6,042 bases of DNA from WTJX01 sp045106295 (GTDB lineage Bacteria; Bacteroidota; Bacteroidia; Cytophagales; JAAEPT01). The stretch is from assembly GCA_045106295.1 (NCBI GenBank), contig JBGCEI010000030.1:1-6042 (forward strand), in the 5' to 3' direction. This document shows positions 1-5,958 of the stretch, in pieces. The notes under the pieces were generated by a model, which was not told the DNA's origin, searched no databases, and saw only the letters and a program-made list of their open reading frames with translations. A program made the translations under genes and the position numbers. Numbering within the stretch: the first letter of the stretch is position 1; each line of letters starts with the position of its first letter.

Positions 1-752
1 CCTGGTTTTGCGCCTTGAGAAAGCTTAAGCTCAATCATTTTAACTGCTTCTTGTGCTGCGTTTTTTCTAAACGTATCAGCGCAAAACCCACCATCTTTTG
101 TTCTACAACCGAAATAACCTGTTCCTATTTGCCAAATTAAGTCTCCTCCTGGCTCTAGGTGATAAGGACTAATTGCTCCTTCTCCTGTATTGTGAGCAAA
201 CCCTCCTATTTTAGCTCCTTTATTTAAAGCCAATACAGCATTTTTACTCAATGAGCCAAAACTCATGGCTGATATATTTAGAATACTTGATTCATAAGGC
301 TGTTTACACTGTGAATTACCTATTAACGTAGTTGGTCTGTGGTTTAATTCCGCCTCTAACTTAGGAAAAACAGAATGCGCCATCACTTCATAACCTGTTT
401 TATATAAATCTAGCTTCGTACCAAAGGGAGTAGTATCAGATACATTTTTAGCCCGTTGATAAACTAGCGAACGAAAAATTCTATTAACGGGTGTTCCTTC
501 CGTATCTGTTTCCACAAAATACTGCATAATTTCTGGTCTGAAACTCTCCAATACATAACGTAGCTGACCAATAACTGGAAAGTTACGTTTGATTGCCTGT
601 TTAGGCTGAAGGATATCAGCAACACCTATGCAGATTAATGGGCCTATTACAATTAAACTCCATAAAACAGGTTTCCATAAAAAATAAGCAATTAGTGCAA
701 TAGTAATTAGTAGAACTAAAGAGATTGTAATAAATAAGGGTCTCGCTTTCAT
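1..752 (-). CDS. FMN-binding glutamate synthase family protein, N-terminal part (runs off window)
   Basis: The first 250 codons are present; the gene continues past the left edge, so the C-terminus is missing because of the window, not because the gene is broken. ATG at 752 gives MKARPLF, followed by two hydrophobic segments at about residues 6-25 and 28-48. The protein is therefore probably anchored in the inner membrane with its catalytic part in the cytoplasm. From about residue 155 the sequence enters the FMN-binding (beta/alpha)8 barrel of the GltB central domain: ISAMSFGSLS at 160-169, KIGGFAHNTGEGAISPYH at 181-198, GTGYFGCRTKDGGF at 210-223, then MIELKLSQGAKPG at the edge. There is no N-terminal glutamine amidotransferase domain, so this belongs to the stand-alone GltB2-type family (COG0069, typically about 500 residues). 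Its physiological reaction is poorly established, and real glutamate synthase activity should not be assumed. No Shine-Dalgarno site is visible. The rluE-like gene lies 70 bases upstream on the same strand. Confidence 0.9.
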   Translation of the reverse strand, partial: MKARPLFITISLVLLITIALIAYFLWKPVLWSLIVIGPLICIGVADILQPKQAIKRNFPVIGQLRYVLESFRPEIMQYFVETDTEGTPVNRIFRSLVYQRAKNVSDTTPFGTKLDLYKTGYEVMAHSVFPKLEAELNHRPTTLIGNSQCKQPYESSILNISAMSFGSLSKNAVLALNKGAKIGGFAHNTGEGAISPYHLEPGGDLIWQIGTGYFGCRTKDGGFCADTFRKNAAQEAVKMIELKLSQGAKP

Positions 753-776
753 GAAAATCGATTAATAATGGTAAGA

Positions 777-807
777 ACAAGGTATAAAAATCAAAAACAG
801 ATAACAA
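777..807 (-). promoter_or_regulatory. Weak candidate promoter for the glutamate synthase-like gene
   Basis: On the minus strand a TTG (807-805) is followed after exactly 20 bases by TACCTTGT (784-777), about 25 bases before the ATG at 752. The spacing fits the Bacteroidota promoter (TTTG, 19-21 bases, TAnnTTTG), but the -7 box matches poorly. The gene could equally be read from the upstream rluE-like gene. Confidence 0.22.
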
Positions 808-822
808 TAAGTAACTTTAGAA

Positions 823-1392
823 TTAACTATCAAACGAAGTGACTTCCCTTACCTCTCCTACATTTAAATCATCAATACTTATTTCCCCTACTCTAAAACG
901 AACTAGTCGTAGCGTTGGAAAACCGACAGCAGCAGTCATTTTACGAACCTGTCTAAATTTACCTTCTGTGATTGTAATAGAAGCCCAACTGGTAGGTCCA
1001 TGCCGCTCATCACGGATTTTAACACCCCTTTCGGGTAATGAAGGCGCAGAGTCCAACAGTTTTGCTTTACATGGTTTCGTGAGGTATTTTTCTTTTTCTA
1101 CTACTATCTCCACTCCTTCTTTCAACTGAGCAATAGCTTCTGATGTTAGCAGACCATCTACTTGCACGAAATATTCCTTCTCTATTTTATTGGAACGTAT
1201 TCTCTCGCTTTCTTTTCCATCGGTTGTCAACAGTAACAAGCCTTCTGACATCACATCTAAACGACCAATTGCCATAGTCCCTTCTGGGAAGTCAAACAAA
1301 TCACCTAGCAATCCTTTTTTACGTTTATGAGGATACACAAACTGCGAAATAAACCGAACGGGTTTGTAGAGGATAAAATGACGGTGCTTCAC
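823..1392 (-). CDS. rluE: 23S rRNA pseudouridine synthase, RsuA/RluE type
   Basis: A 189-residue protein that should isomerise a uridine in rRNA to pseudouridine; the closest type is RluE (23S U2457 in E. coli numbering). It opens with KHRHFILYKPVRFISQF, the usual start of the RluE subgroup, which lacks the S4-like RNA-binding domain of RsuA and RluB. The catalytic motif GRLDVMSEGLLLLTTDG lies at 43-59, with D46 the expected nucleophile. The C-terminal family motif GKFRQVRKMTAAVGFPTLRLVR is at about 144-165. Length fits the family. The start codon is GTG at 1392. I chose it because the reading frame upstream has no ATG before a stop, the next internal Met is residue 40, and residue 2 onwards already matches the family start. 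An A/G-rich stretch (AAGTAAA) sits directly before it. It is co-directional with hflC, 123 bases upstream. The exact target base cannot be proven from sequence, so rluE is assigned by subgroup resemblance. Confidence 0.88.
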   Translation of the reverse strand: MKHRHFILYKPVRFISQFVYPHKRKKGLLGDLFDFPEGTMAIGRLDVMSEGLLLLTTDGKESERIRSNKIEKEYFVQVDGLLTSEAIAQLKEGVEIVVEKEKYLTKPCKAKLLDSAPSLPERGVKIRDERHGPTSWASITITEGKFRQVRKMTAAVGFPTLRLVRFRVGEISIDDLNVGEVREVTSFDS

Positions 1393-1409
1393 TTTACTTG
1401 GAGACTTTA

Positions 1410-1495
1410 AGATTTTAAGACGCTTAGACTACTAGATAACAGTATCAAGAGTTGGTTAAGACGTAATAATAAATTCTCTCAAAGTCTTAAAATCT
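1410..1495. repeat. Inverted repeat with recurring TTAAGAC core between rluE and hflC
   Basis: AGATTTTAAGAC at 1410-1421 is exactly reverse-complementary to GTCTTAAAATCT at 1484-1495, with 62 bases between the arms. A second direct copy of the core, TTAAGACG, occurs at 1456-1463 (first copy 1415-1422), and a related CTTAGAC lies at 1423-1429. The element fills most of the 123-base spacer downstream of hflC. It lacks a GC-rich stem and a T-run next to a short loop, so it is not a standard intrinsic terminator. It may be a copy of a dispersed intergenic repeat or a loose transcription-end structure. Confidence 0.5.
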
Positions 1496-1515
1496 AATAG
1501 TCTATTAATCTAAAA

Positions 1516-2454
1516 CTACTGCATCCTTTTTAGGTACTTATACAAATCACTATCTGTAGAAAGCATCACAGATGTTTTACCATCAAATGTATTTTCAAAT
1601 GTTTCCATTGACTTTAAAAAAGCATAAAGACTTTTTGCTGAAGATGATTTATTGTACGCTTTTGCATAAACATTAGCTGCCTCAGCATCCGCCTTACCTT
1701 TGATTTCTTCTGCCTTTCTAAATGCCTCCGATTGTATGGTTTTTAGTTCACGCTCTTTCTCTCCGTTAATTCTAGATGCCTCTCCCTGTCCTTCGGAACG
1801 GAATTTATCAGCTATTCTAAAACGCTCACTTTTCATTCGCTCATAAACTTGCGTTCTTACCTCTTGTACGTAGTTGATTCGCTTAAAACGAAAATCTAGT
1901 ATCTCAATTCCTAAATCAGACGCCTGTTTATTAGCCGAAGTTAGTATCATATCTTGAATCTTTGCCCTACCTACGGTTATCTTCATTAACGAATTGCTCA
2001 CTTCCGTCACCGTACTATCTACCACCGCTTCACGGTTACTTGTTCTTACCGCTTCTTCTATGTTGTTATTCGCAATAAAGTTACGTGTTTCACCATCCAG
2101 AATATCATCTAACCGAGACTGTGCGCCACGTTCGTTTGTTAGCCTTTTAAAGAATTGTAACGGATTGGTTATTTGCCAACGAGCATAAGTATCCACAAAG
2201 ATAAATTTCTTGTCTTTAGTTGGTACTTGATTAGGATCTCCATCCCACTCCATGTAGCGCTTTTCGAAATAATTTGCTTTTTGGATAACAGGAATCTTAA
2301 AATAGATACCTGGTTCAGTAAACGCTTCCCCTACTGGTTTACCAAATTGAGTGATGACTACCTGCTCTTTTTCGTCTACTACGAACGATGCTGTGTTAAA
2401 TGCAAATAGAAGAACTACAGCTATTACAATGTATATGGTTACTTTAGATGTCAT
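1516..2454 (-). CDS. hflC: HflC, SPFH-domain subunit of the HflKC modulator of FtsH protease
   Basis: A 312-residue membrane-anchored SPFH (prohibitin-like) protein. With HflK it forms the large membrane-embedded cage that surrounds FtsH and limits its attack on membrane substrates. One N-terminal transmembrane segment is at about 5-24, followed by the typical opening EKEQVVITQFGKPV (28-41). The SPFH domain runs to about 195. A long charged helical, coiled-coil region follows at about 200-270, with YERMKSERFRIADKFRSEG (204-222) and KERELKTIQSEAFRKAEEI (233-251), which is diagnostic for HflC rather than HflK. The C-terminal tail LSTDSDLYKYLKRM (298-311) matches the family's conserved end. The ATG at 2454 overlaps the TAA of hflK by one base (TAATG), so the two are almost certainly translationally coupled and co-expressed. 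Length is in the normal range, and I see no defects. Confidence 0.95.
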   Translation of the reverse strand: MTSKVTIYIVIAVVLLFAFNTASFVVDEKEQVVITQFGKPVGEAFTEPGIYFKIPVIQKANYFEKRYMEWDGDPNQVPTKDKKFIFVDTYARWQITNPLQFFKRLTNERGAQSRLDDILDGETRNFIANNNIEEAVRTSNREAVVDSTVTEVSNSLMKITVGRAKIQDMILTSANKQASDLGIEILDFRFKRINYVQEVRTQVYERMKSERFRIADKFRSEGQGEASRINGEKERELKTIQSEAFRKAEEIKGKADAEAANVYAKAYNKSSSAKSLYAFLKSMETFENTFDGKTSVMLSTDSDLYKYLKRMQ

Positions 2455-3443
2455 TATTTTAAATTTTTCTTGTCTAACTGCATTTGTAAAAGTGGCAATA
2501 CGTTATTCCCTTTTCCATCGGTAATAATTACATTTCCGATTTTAGGCATTACACTCGCCATGGTCTCTAAATAGATTCTTCTTTTCGTTACTTCAGGAGC
2601 TTTTCTATATTCATTGTATAAATCATTGAACCTAGAAACTTCTCCTTTTGCTCTATTTACACGCTCTGTAGCATATCCTTCTGCTTTCTGAATGGTCTCT
2701 TGTGCTTGTCCACTCGCTTTAGGAATCACCTTGTTGTACTCAGATTTTGCTTTATTAATCAACGTCTCTTTCTCTTGTTGTGCTTCATTTACGGCATTGA
2801 AAGCCGCTTTTACGGGAGCTGGTGGATTTACATCTTGCAATACAACTTGATCTATTTTGATCCCCATAGAGTATTCGTTACTGATCTCCTGTATCAACTC
2901 TTTTAGTCTACTTCCTATCTCAGATCTACCCGTTGTCAATACTTCGTTTACCGTTCTATCCCCTACTATCTGTCTCATTGCCGATTCAGAAATATCCCGT
3001 AAAGTGGATTCTGGATTTCTTACTTTAAATAAGAACTCATAGGCATTATCTACTCTGTATTGTACTACCCACTCTACATCTGCTAGGTTAAGGTCTCCTG
3101 TTAGCATCAATGAAACAGCTTTGTTACGTGCTGTACGTCTGTACTGTGTTTGTACGCCTGCTTTGGTCGTTTCAAAGCCAAACTCTAGCTTTTGCTGACG
3201 CTCTACGGGTACTTTGTACAGACTTTCAACAAATGGAATTTTAATCCCTAAACCAGGTTCTACCGTTCGGGCATATTTTCCAAACTGTGTAATCACTCCT
3301 ACTTCTTCTGTACCTACTTGAAATACTGCTGTAGAAAACAATAAGATCAATGTGAAACCGAATAGAATCGGTTTTCCTCCCCCTATAATTCTTTTTACAA
3401 AATCAGGTATTTGAATGTCTTCAAATGAAAATTCCTCTGCCAT
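2454..3443 (-). CDS. hflK: HflK, SPFH-domain subunit of the HflKC modulator of FtsH protease
   Basis: A 329-residue partner of HflC. The N-terminus (1-24) is cytoplasmic, followed by one transmembrane helix at about 25-42 (KPILFGFTLILLFSTAVF). The SPFH domain opens with GTEEVGVITQFGKYARTVEPGLG (44-66). Later marks are the HflK motifs VVLQDVNPPAPVKAAFNAV (200-218) and a helical stretch at 219-270 rich in E, K and A (ETLINKAKSEYNKVIPKA and QETIQKAEGYATERVNRAKGE). The C-terminus includes YLETMASVMPK (291-301). Unlike E. coli HflK it lacks the long Gly/Pro-rich N-terminal extension, so it is shorter, as in many non-proteobacterial homologues. The ATG at 3443 is placed 24 bases downstream of a good promoter -7 box, with an A-rich leader and no Shine-Dalgarno site. 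It is the first gene of the hflKC pair and diverges from the ArsC/Spx-like gene. No ftsH is in the window. Confidence 0.95.
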   Translation of the reverse strand: MAEEFSFEDIQIPDFVKRIIGGGKPILFGFTLILLFSTAVFQVGTEEVGVITQFGKYARTVEPGLGIKIPFVESLYKVPVERQQKLEFGFETTKAGVQTQYRRTARNKAVSLMLTGDLNLADVEWVVQYRVDNAYEFLFKVRNPESTLRDISESAMRQIVGDRTVNEVLTTGRSEIGSRLKELIQEISNEYSMGIKIDQVVLQDVNPPAPVKAAFNAVNEAQQEKETLINKAKSEYNKVIPKASGQAQETIQKAEGYATERVNRAKGEVSRFNDLYNEYRKAPEVTKRRIYLETMASVMPKIGNVIITDGKGNNVLPLLQMQLDKKNLK

Positions 3444-3466
3444 GTTGTGTGCTTTTAATTATTCCT

Positions 3467-3497
3467 TAAATGTAGGTGTTATCAGAAGAAATAACAA
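3467..3497 (-). promoter_or_regulatory. Promoter of hflK-hflC, Bacteroidota type
   Basis: On the minus strand TTG (3497-3495) is followed after exactly 20 bases by TACATTTA (3474-3467), seven of eight positions comparable to TAnnTTTG. This matches the -33/-7 promoter of Bacteroidota primary sigma factor. Transcription would start near 3460, leaving an untranslated leader of roughly 15-20 bases before the hflK ATG. Confidence 0.55.
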
Positions 3498-3511
3498 TTC
3501 TGCTATCAGAA
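3480..3511. repeat. Direct repeat TATCAGAA in the hflK / ArsC-like divergent region
   Basis: TATCAGAA occurs at 3480-3487 and again at 3504-3511, 24 bases apart. The first copy lies inside the spacer of the hflK promoter, and the second just upstream of that promoter's -33 box. A short inverted pair GTTAT (3478-3482) / ATAAC (3491-3495) also overlaps the promoter. The position suits a regulator binding site acting on both divergent genes. Eight-base repeats in AT-rich DNA can arise by chance. Confidence 0.3.
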
Positions 3512-3528
3512 CATATTAACATCTTTTA

Positions 3529-3536
3529 TATCTTTA
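3529..3536 (+). promoter_or_regulatory. Candidate -7 box for the ArsC/Spx-like gene
   Basis: TATCTTTA lies 30 bases before the chosen ATG and is one base from TAnnTTTG. No TTG is found at the expected distance upstream, so this is a partial promoter match only. Confidence 0.25.
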
Positions 3537-3565
3537 TACTTCAACACGCATACATAAAGTTTCTC

Positions 3566-3913
3566 ATGAAAAAAATCTACCATTTAAAGTCTTGTTCTAC
3601 TTGTCAGCGTATCTTAAAAGAATTAAACCTAACTAATGTAGTCCTTCAAAACATCAAAGAAGAACCGATTACCGTTTCACAGATTGAAGAAATGAAAAAG
3701 ATAGCTGGTTCATACGAAGCCTTATTTTCAAGAAAAGCTATGAAATATAGAGCCTTGGGTTTAAATGAAAAGGAACTCTCAGAAGAAAACTACAAGCAAT
3801 ACATTTTAGAAGAATACACCTTTTTAAAGCGACCAGTAGCACTTATTGATGATAAAATATTTATCGGTAATTCAAAAAAGGTTGTGGAAGAATTGAAAAA
3901 CGAGTTAGCCTAA
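3566..3913 (+). CDS. ArsC/Spx-family thioredoxin-fold protein (arsenate reductase-like)
   Basis: A 115-residue cytoplasmic protein of the ArsC/Spx/YffB family. It starts MKKIYHLKSCSTCQRILKEL, with the thioredoxin-fold beta strand and a CxxC pair at C10 and C13. C10 is the usual catalytic Cys position. SYEALFSRKAMKYRALGL (49-66) is the helical insertion typical of the family. FLKRPVALIDDKIFIGNSKKV (87-107) contains the conserved Arg-Pro (R89-P90) that in ArsC helps bind the oxyanion. Family members are arsenate reductases, redox-sensing Spx-type RNA polymerase regulators, or proteins of unknown role; CxxC recalls Spx, but without other Spx signatures I do not choose. No arsenic resistance genes are nearby, which argues against dedicated arsenate detoxification. 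I took the ATG at 3566 rather than an in-frame ATG at 3476. The fold begins at 3566, and the extra 30 residues would be read through the hflK promoter. Confidence 0.82.
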   Translation: MKKIYHLKSCSTCQRILKELNLTNVVLQNIKEEPITVSQIEEMKKIAGSYEALFSRKAMKYRALGLNEKELSEENYKQYILEEYTFLKRPVALIDDKIFIGNSKKVVEELKNELA

Positions 3914-3920
3914 ACCCATC

Positions 3921-4709
3921 CTACTGTATCTCACTAATTAATTCCGATAATGCTTTTCCTGGATTGTTAGTTTTCATGAACGTCTCCCCTATTAAAAACC
4001 CTTGATAACCAGCTTGTTTTAATTCGTTGATCGTGGCGGCATCTTTTAATCCACTTTCAGATATTTTCAGGAAATCGTTTGGAATGTTATCCAACAAATC
4101 AAGAGATGTTTGCGTGGAGACGTCGAACGTCTTGAGGTTTCTATTATTTACACCCACCACATCTAAGTATTCATTTAAGCTTCTATCCAACTCTTCTTGA
4201 TTGTGTACTTCCATCAATACTTCTAATCCAATAGATTTGGCTAACTGTGCTAAGTTTTTAATTTCTTTTGGTGTTAATGACGCGGCAATTAACAAAATAA
4301 TATCTGCTCCAATTGCCTTTGCCTCTAACACTTGGTATTCGTCCACCATAAAATCCTTGCGGAGAATAGGAATACTTACTCTCTCACGAACAGCCTTAAG
4401 ATACTCCATTTTACCTCCAAAATAAGTAAAATCAGTCAATACTGAAATAGCCGATGCTCCTGCTACCTGGTATGCCTCCCCTACGTCTTCTACAGAAATG
4501 CTGTCGTTAATAATTCCTTTTGATGGTGACTTCTTTTTAATCTCAGCTATGATTCCTGATTTGGAAGGGTCTAATAAATGCTTGCGCAAAGATGGCAATT
4601 CGTTTCTCTGGAAATAAGCTTGCTTTTCTAAGCTAGACACAGTTACCTGCGTTTTTCTTTCAGCAACTTCTTTTTTTGTATTAGCGTTAATTTGATCTAA
4701 AATATTCAT
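3921..4709 (-). CDS. trpC: Indole-3-glycerol phosphate synthase TrpC
   Basis: 262 residues, a stand-alone TrpC that closes the ring of CdRP (carboxyphenylaminodeoxyribulose phosphate) to indole-3-glycerol phosphate with loss of CO2 and water, in the cytoplasm. It is a (beta/alpha)8 barrel with all family motifs: IIAEIKKKSPSKG (53-65), SVLTDFTYFGG (89-99), ILRKDFMVDEYQ (115-126), ADIILLIAA (135-143), LEVLMEVH (162-169), GVNNRNLKTF (186-195), ISESGL (216-221) and GFLIGETFM (237-245). Expected catalytic residues are in place: E55, K57, K118 (general acid), E167, N188, E218 and S219. There is no fused TrpF domain. The ATG at 4709 is 14 bases after the trpD stop, so the two form one transcription unit. 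The 3' end faces the ArsC/Spx-like gene, with 7 bases between stop codons. No defect is seen. Confidence 0.97.
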   Translation of the reverse strand: MNILDQINANTKKEVAERKTQVTVSSLEKQAYFQRNELPSLRKHLLDPSKSGIIAEIKKKSPSKGIINDSISVEDVGEAYQVAGASAISVLTDFTYFGGKMEYLKAVRERVSIPILRKDFMVDEYQVLEAKAIGADIILLIAASLTPKEIKNLAQLAKSIGLEVLMEVHNQEELDRSLNEYLDVVGVNNRNLKTFDVSTQTSLDLLDNIPNDFLKISESGLKDAATINELKQAGYQGFLIGETFMKTNNPGKALSELISEIQ

Positions 4710-4723
4710 TTTTCTATTTTCAG

Positions 4724-5731
4724 CTAATTTCTGTTTTTACTTAAACCTAACAACTTTTCAAAAACTTGTTTTGCCTTTCCAGAAACAATAGATACTCTTG
4801 CCTCTTCTACGCAATCTGTTAATGACTTTTGTTCTTTGTGTCGTGTAAAAATAGCCAAGCCTGCATTCGCTAATACCACTTCTTGCTGTGCTTGTGTAGA
4901 CTCATTTGCCAAAACAGATAAAAACAGTTTTGCAGATTCTTCCACATTACCACCTCCATATAAATCAGATTGTTTTAGTTGAGACAATCCAAAATCAGAA
5001 GGAGTTAATTCTTTTGTTCCTGTTGCAGCTATTGTTTGTGTATTTCCTGTAAGAGATACTTCGTCATAACCATCTAATGCATGAACTACAGTGTAATTTT
5101 TGCCAGTACCCAATAAAGTCTCTTGATACAGCTTCGCTACTTCTAGGTTGTATGTTCCTAATAAGTTGTACTGCGGTTGTATAGGGTTTACCAAAGGACC
5201 CAGCATATTAAAAAATGTCTTGACACCCAGCTCTTTTCTAGCAGGACCAACATGTTTCATAGCAGGATGAAAAAGTGGTGCGTGAAAAAAACAAACACCT
5301 GCTTGATCTAATACTTTAGTTAAAAAGTCTTTTTTATTTGAAAAGCGAATTCCTAGATATTCCAAGACCGTAGATGAACCTACGGATGAAGAAACACCAT
5401 GATTTCCATGTTTTGCTACCTGATAACCTGCTCCTGCCACTACAAAAGAAGAGGTAGTAGAAATGTTAAATGTATCTTTTCCATCACCACCTGTTCCTAC
5501 AATATCTATCAGGTTACTACCGTCTATCTCTGGTTGTACACAGAGTGAAAGTAAGGCATCTCTAAAACCTGCCAACTCATCAGGGGTAATTCCTCGGTAA
5601 GCGATAATAGATAGCAAAGCTGCTATTTGGCTCGTATTGTGTTTTCCTTCACCAATTTCAGTCAATAGACATTCTGCTTCCTGTTGAGAAAGTGTTTGCT
5701 TGCCTATAAGCTGTTGAAGTTGCTTTTTCAT
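4724..5731 (-). CDS. trpD: Anthranilate phosphoribosyltransferase TrpD
   Basis: 335 residues; it transfers phosphoribose from PRPP to anthranilate, the second step of tryptophan synthesis. An N-terminal helical domain (about 1-70) is followed by the PRPP glycine loop VGTGGDGKDTFNIST (78-92). KHGNHGVSSSVGSSTVLE spans 107-124. HPAMKHVGPARKELG (155-169) contains R165 at the usual anthranilate-contacting Arg position, then KTFFNMLGPLVNP (171-183). DGYDEVS (220-226) has D223-E224, the metal-binding Asp-Glu pair. In the KHGN motif the residue after Asn is His where many homologues have Arg; related Bacteroidota enzymes also vary here. There is no fused TrpG glutaminase domain. The start is the ATG at 5731, which gives the usual family N-terminus; no Shine-Dalgarno site is present. 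It is first in a trpD-trpC unit, preceded by a structured AT-rich leader and an upstream terminator, so it should have its own promoter. Confidence 0.97.
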   Translation of the reverse strand: MKKQLQQLIGKQTLSQQEAECLLTEIGEGKHNTSQIAALLSIIAYRGITPDELAGFRDALLSLCVQPEIDGSNLIDIVGTGGDGKDTFNISTTSSFVVAGAGYQVAKHGNHGVSSSVGSSTVLEYLGIRFSNKKDFLTKVLDQAGVCFFHAPLFHPAMKHVGPARKELGVKTFFNMLGPLVNPIQPQYNLLGTYNLEVAKLYQETLLGTGKNYTVVHALDGYDEVSLTGNTQTIAATGTKELTPSDFGLSQLKQSDLYGGGNVEESAKLFLSVLANESTQAQQEVVLANAGLAIFTRHKEQKSLTDCVEEARVSIVSGKAKQVFEKLLGLSKNRN

Positions 5732-5739
5732 ACCGTAAA

Positions 5740-5752
5740 AGTACTAAGTACT
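5740..5752. repeat. AGTACT-A-AGTACT palindrome directly before trpD
   Basis: AGTACT at 5740-5745 and 5747-5752 flank a single A, 9-21 bases upstream of the trpD start. Because AGTACT is its own reverse complement, this is both a direct and an inverted repeat. It overlaps the expected ribosome-landing region and could be an operator or an mRNA pairing site. Confidence 0.4.
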
Positions 5753-5814
5753 CTTTCTACTTACTAACACTTCTTTCATTAGTTGTACTTATCCGTCTAA
5801 CAGCTCTTTACCAC

Positions 5815-5873
5815 ACTTAGTAAATTTAACAAACTTTAAGAAAGAACACTTTTCAGTTTCTCCTTTACTAAGT
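5815..5873 (-). promoter_or_regulatory. Potential stem-loop in the trpD leader
   Basis: ACTTAGTAAA (5873-5864 on the minus strand) pairs perfectly with TTTACTAAGT (5824-5815), a 10-base stem closing 39 bases. Inside the loop, AAACT/AGTTT and AAAG/CTTT with a TGTT tip can form further nested pairs, so a single extended hairpin is possible. All stems are AT-rich and the energy is modest. It lies 84-142 bases before trpD. No T-run follows, so it is not itself a terminator. I see no clear TAnnTTTG promoter in this leader. Region 5732-5898 holds no other gene that I can support. Confidence 0.4.
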
Positions 5874-5898
5874 TTACTTTTACTCTTAGAGCTGCAAA

Positions 5899-5936
5899 TT
5901 AAAAAAGCCAAGTGAAATTTCACTTGGCTTTTTTAA
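5899..5936. terminator. Perfect palindromic intrinsic terminator
   Basis: A 38-base perfect palindrome. TT plus six A precede GCCAAGTGAAA; the exact reverse complement TTTCACTTGGC follows, then six T and AA. Transcribed leftward it gives a strong GC-containing stem followed by TTTTTTAA, 22 bases after the stop of the gene fragment at 5959-6042, which it evidently terminates. By symmetry it also works rightward. It separates that gene from trpD. Confidence 0.9.
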
Positions 5937-5958
5937 CAAAACTATTATTTACCTTTTT

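Noticed and set aside
616..807. A 63-residue minus-strand ORF starting at 807
   Set aside because: It lies in another frame of the glutamate synthase-like gene, whose continuous homology in its own frame explains the region. The ORF has no recognisable features.
839..1129. A 96-residue plus-strand ORF opposite rluE
   Set aside because: It is an antisense shadow of the conserved pseudouridine synthase frame.
1410..1495. The hflC-rluE spacer as a CRISPR or tRNA-like element
   Set aside because: There are no regularly spaced repeats of 25 bases or more and no cloverleaf pattern; it has only short inverted and direct cores.
1994..3042. Several plus-strand ORFs of 60-80 residues opposite hflC and hflK
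   Set aside because: They are antisense shadows of well-conserved SPFH coding sequence, with no start signals or plausible protein features.
3476..3565. A 30-residue N-terminal extension of the ArsC/Spx-like protein from an upstream in-frame ATG
   Set aside because: The extension overlaps the hflK promoter and has no family resemblance. The thioredoxin fold begins exactly at the ATG at 3566.
3921..5731. trpD and trpC as part of a novel gene cluster with hflKC and the ArsC-like gene
   Set aside because: Orientation, terminators and known functions indicate independent housekeeping units; nothing in the sequence links them into one system.
5744..5779. A 11-codon ORF before trpD as a trp attenuation leader peptide
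   Set aside because: It contains no tryptophan codon and is not followed by a terminator hairpin with a T-run, so classical attenuation is not supported.
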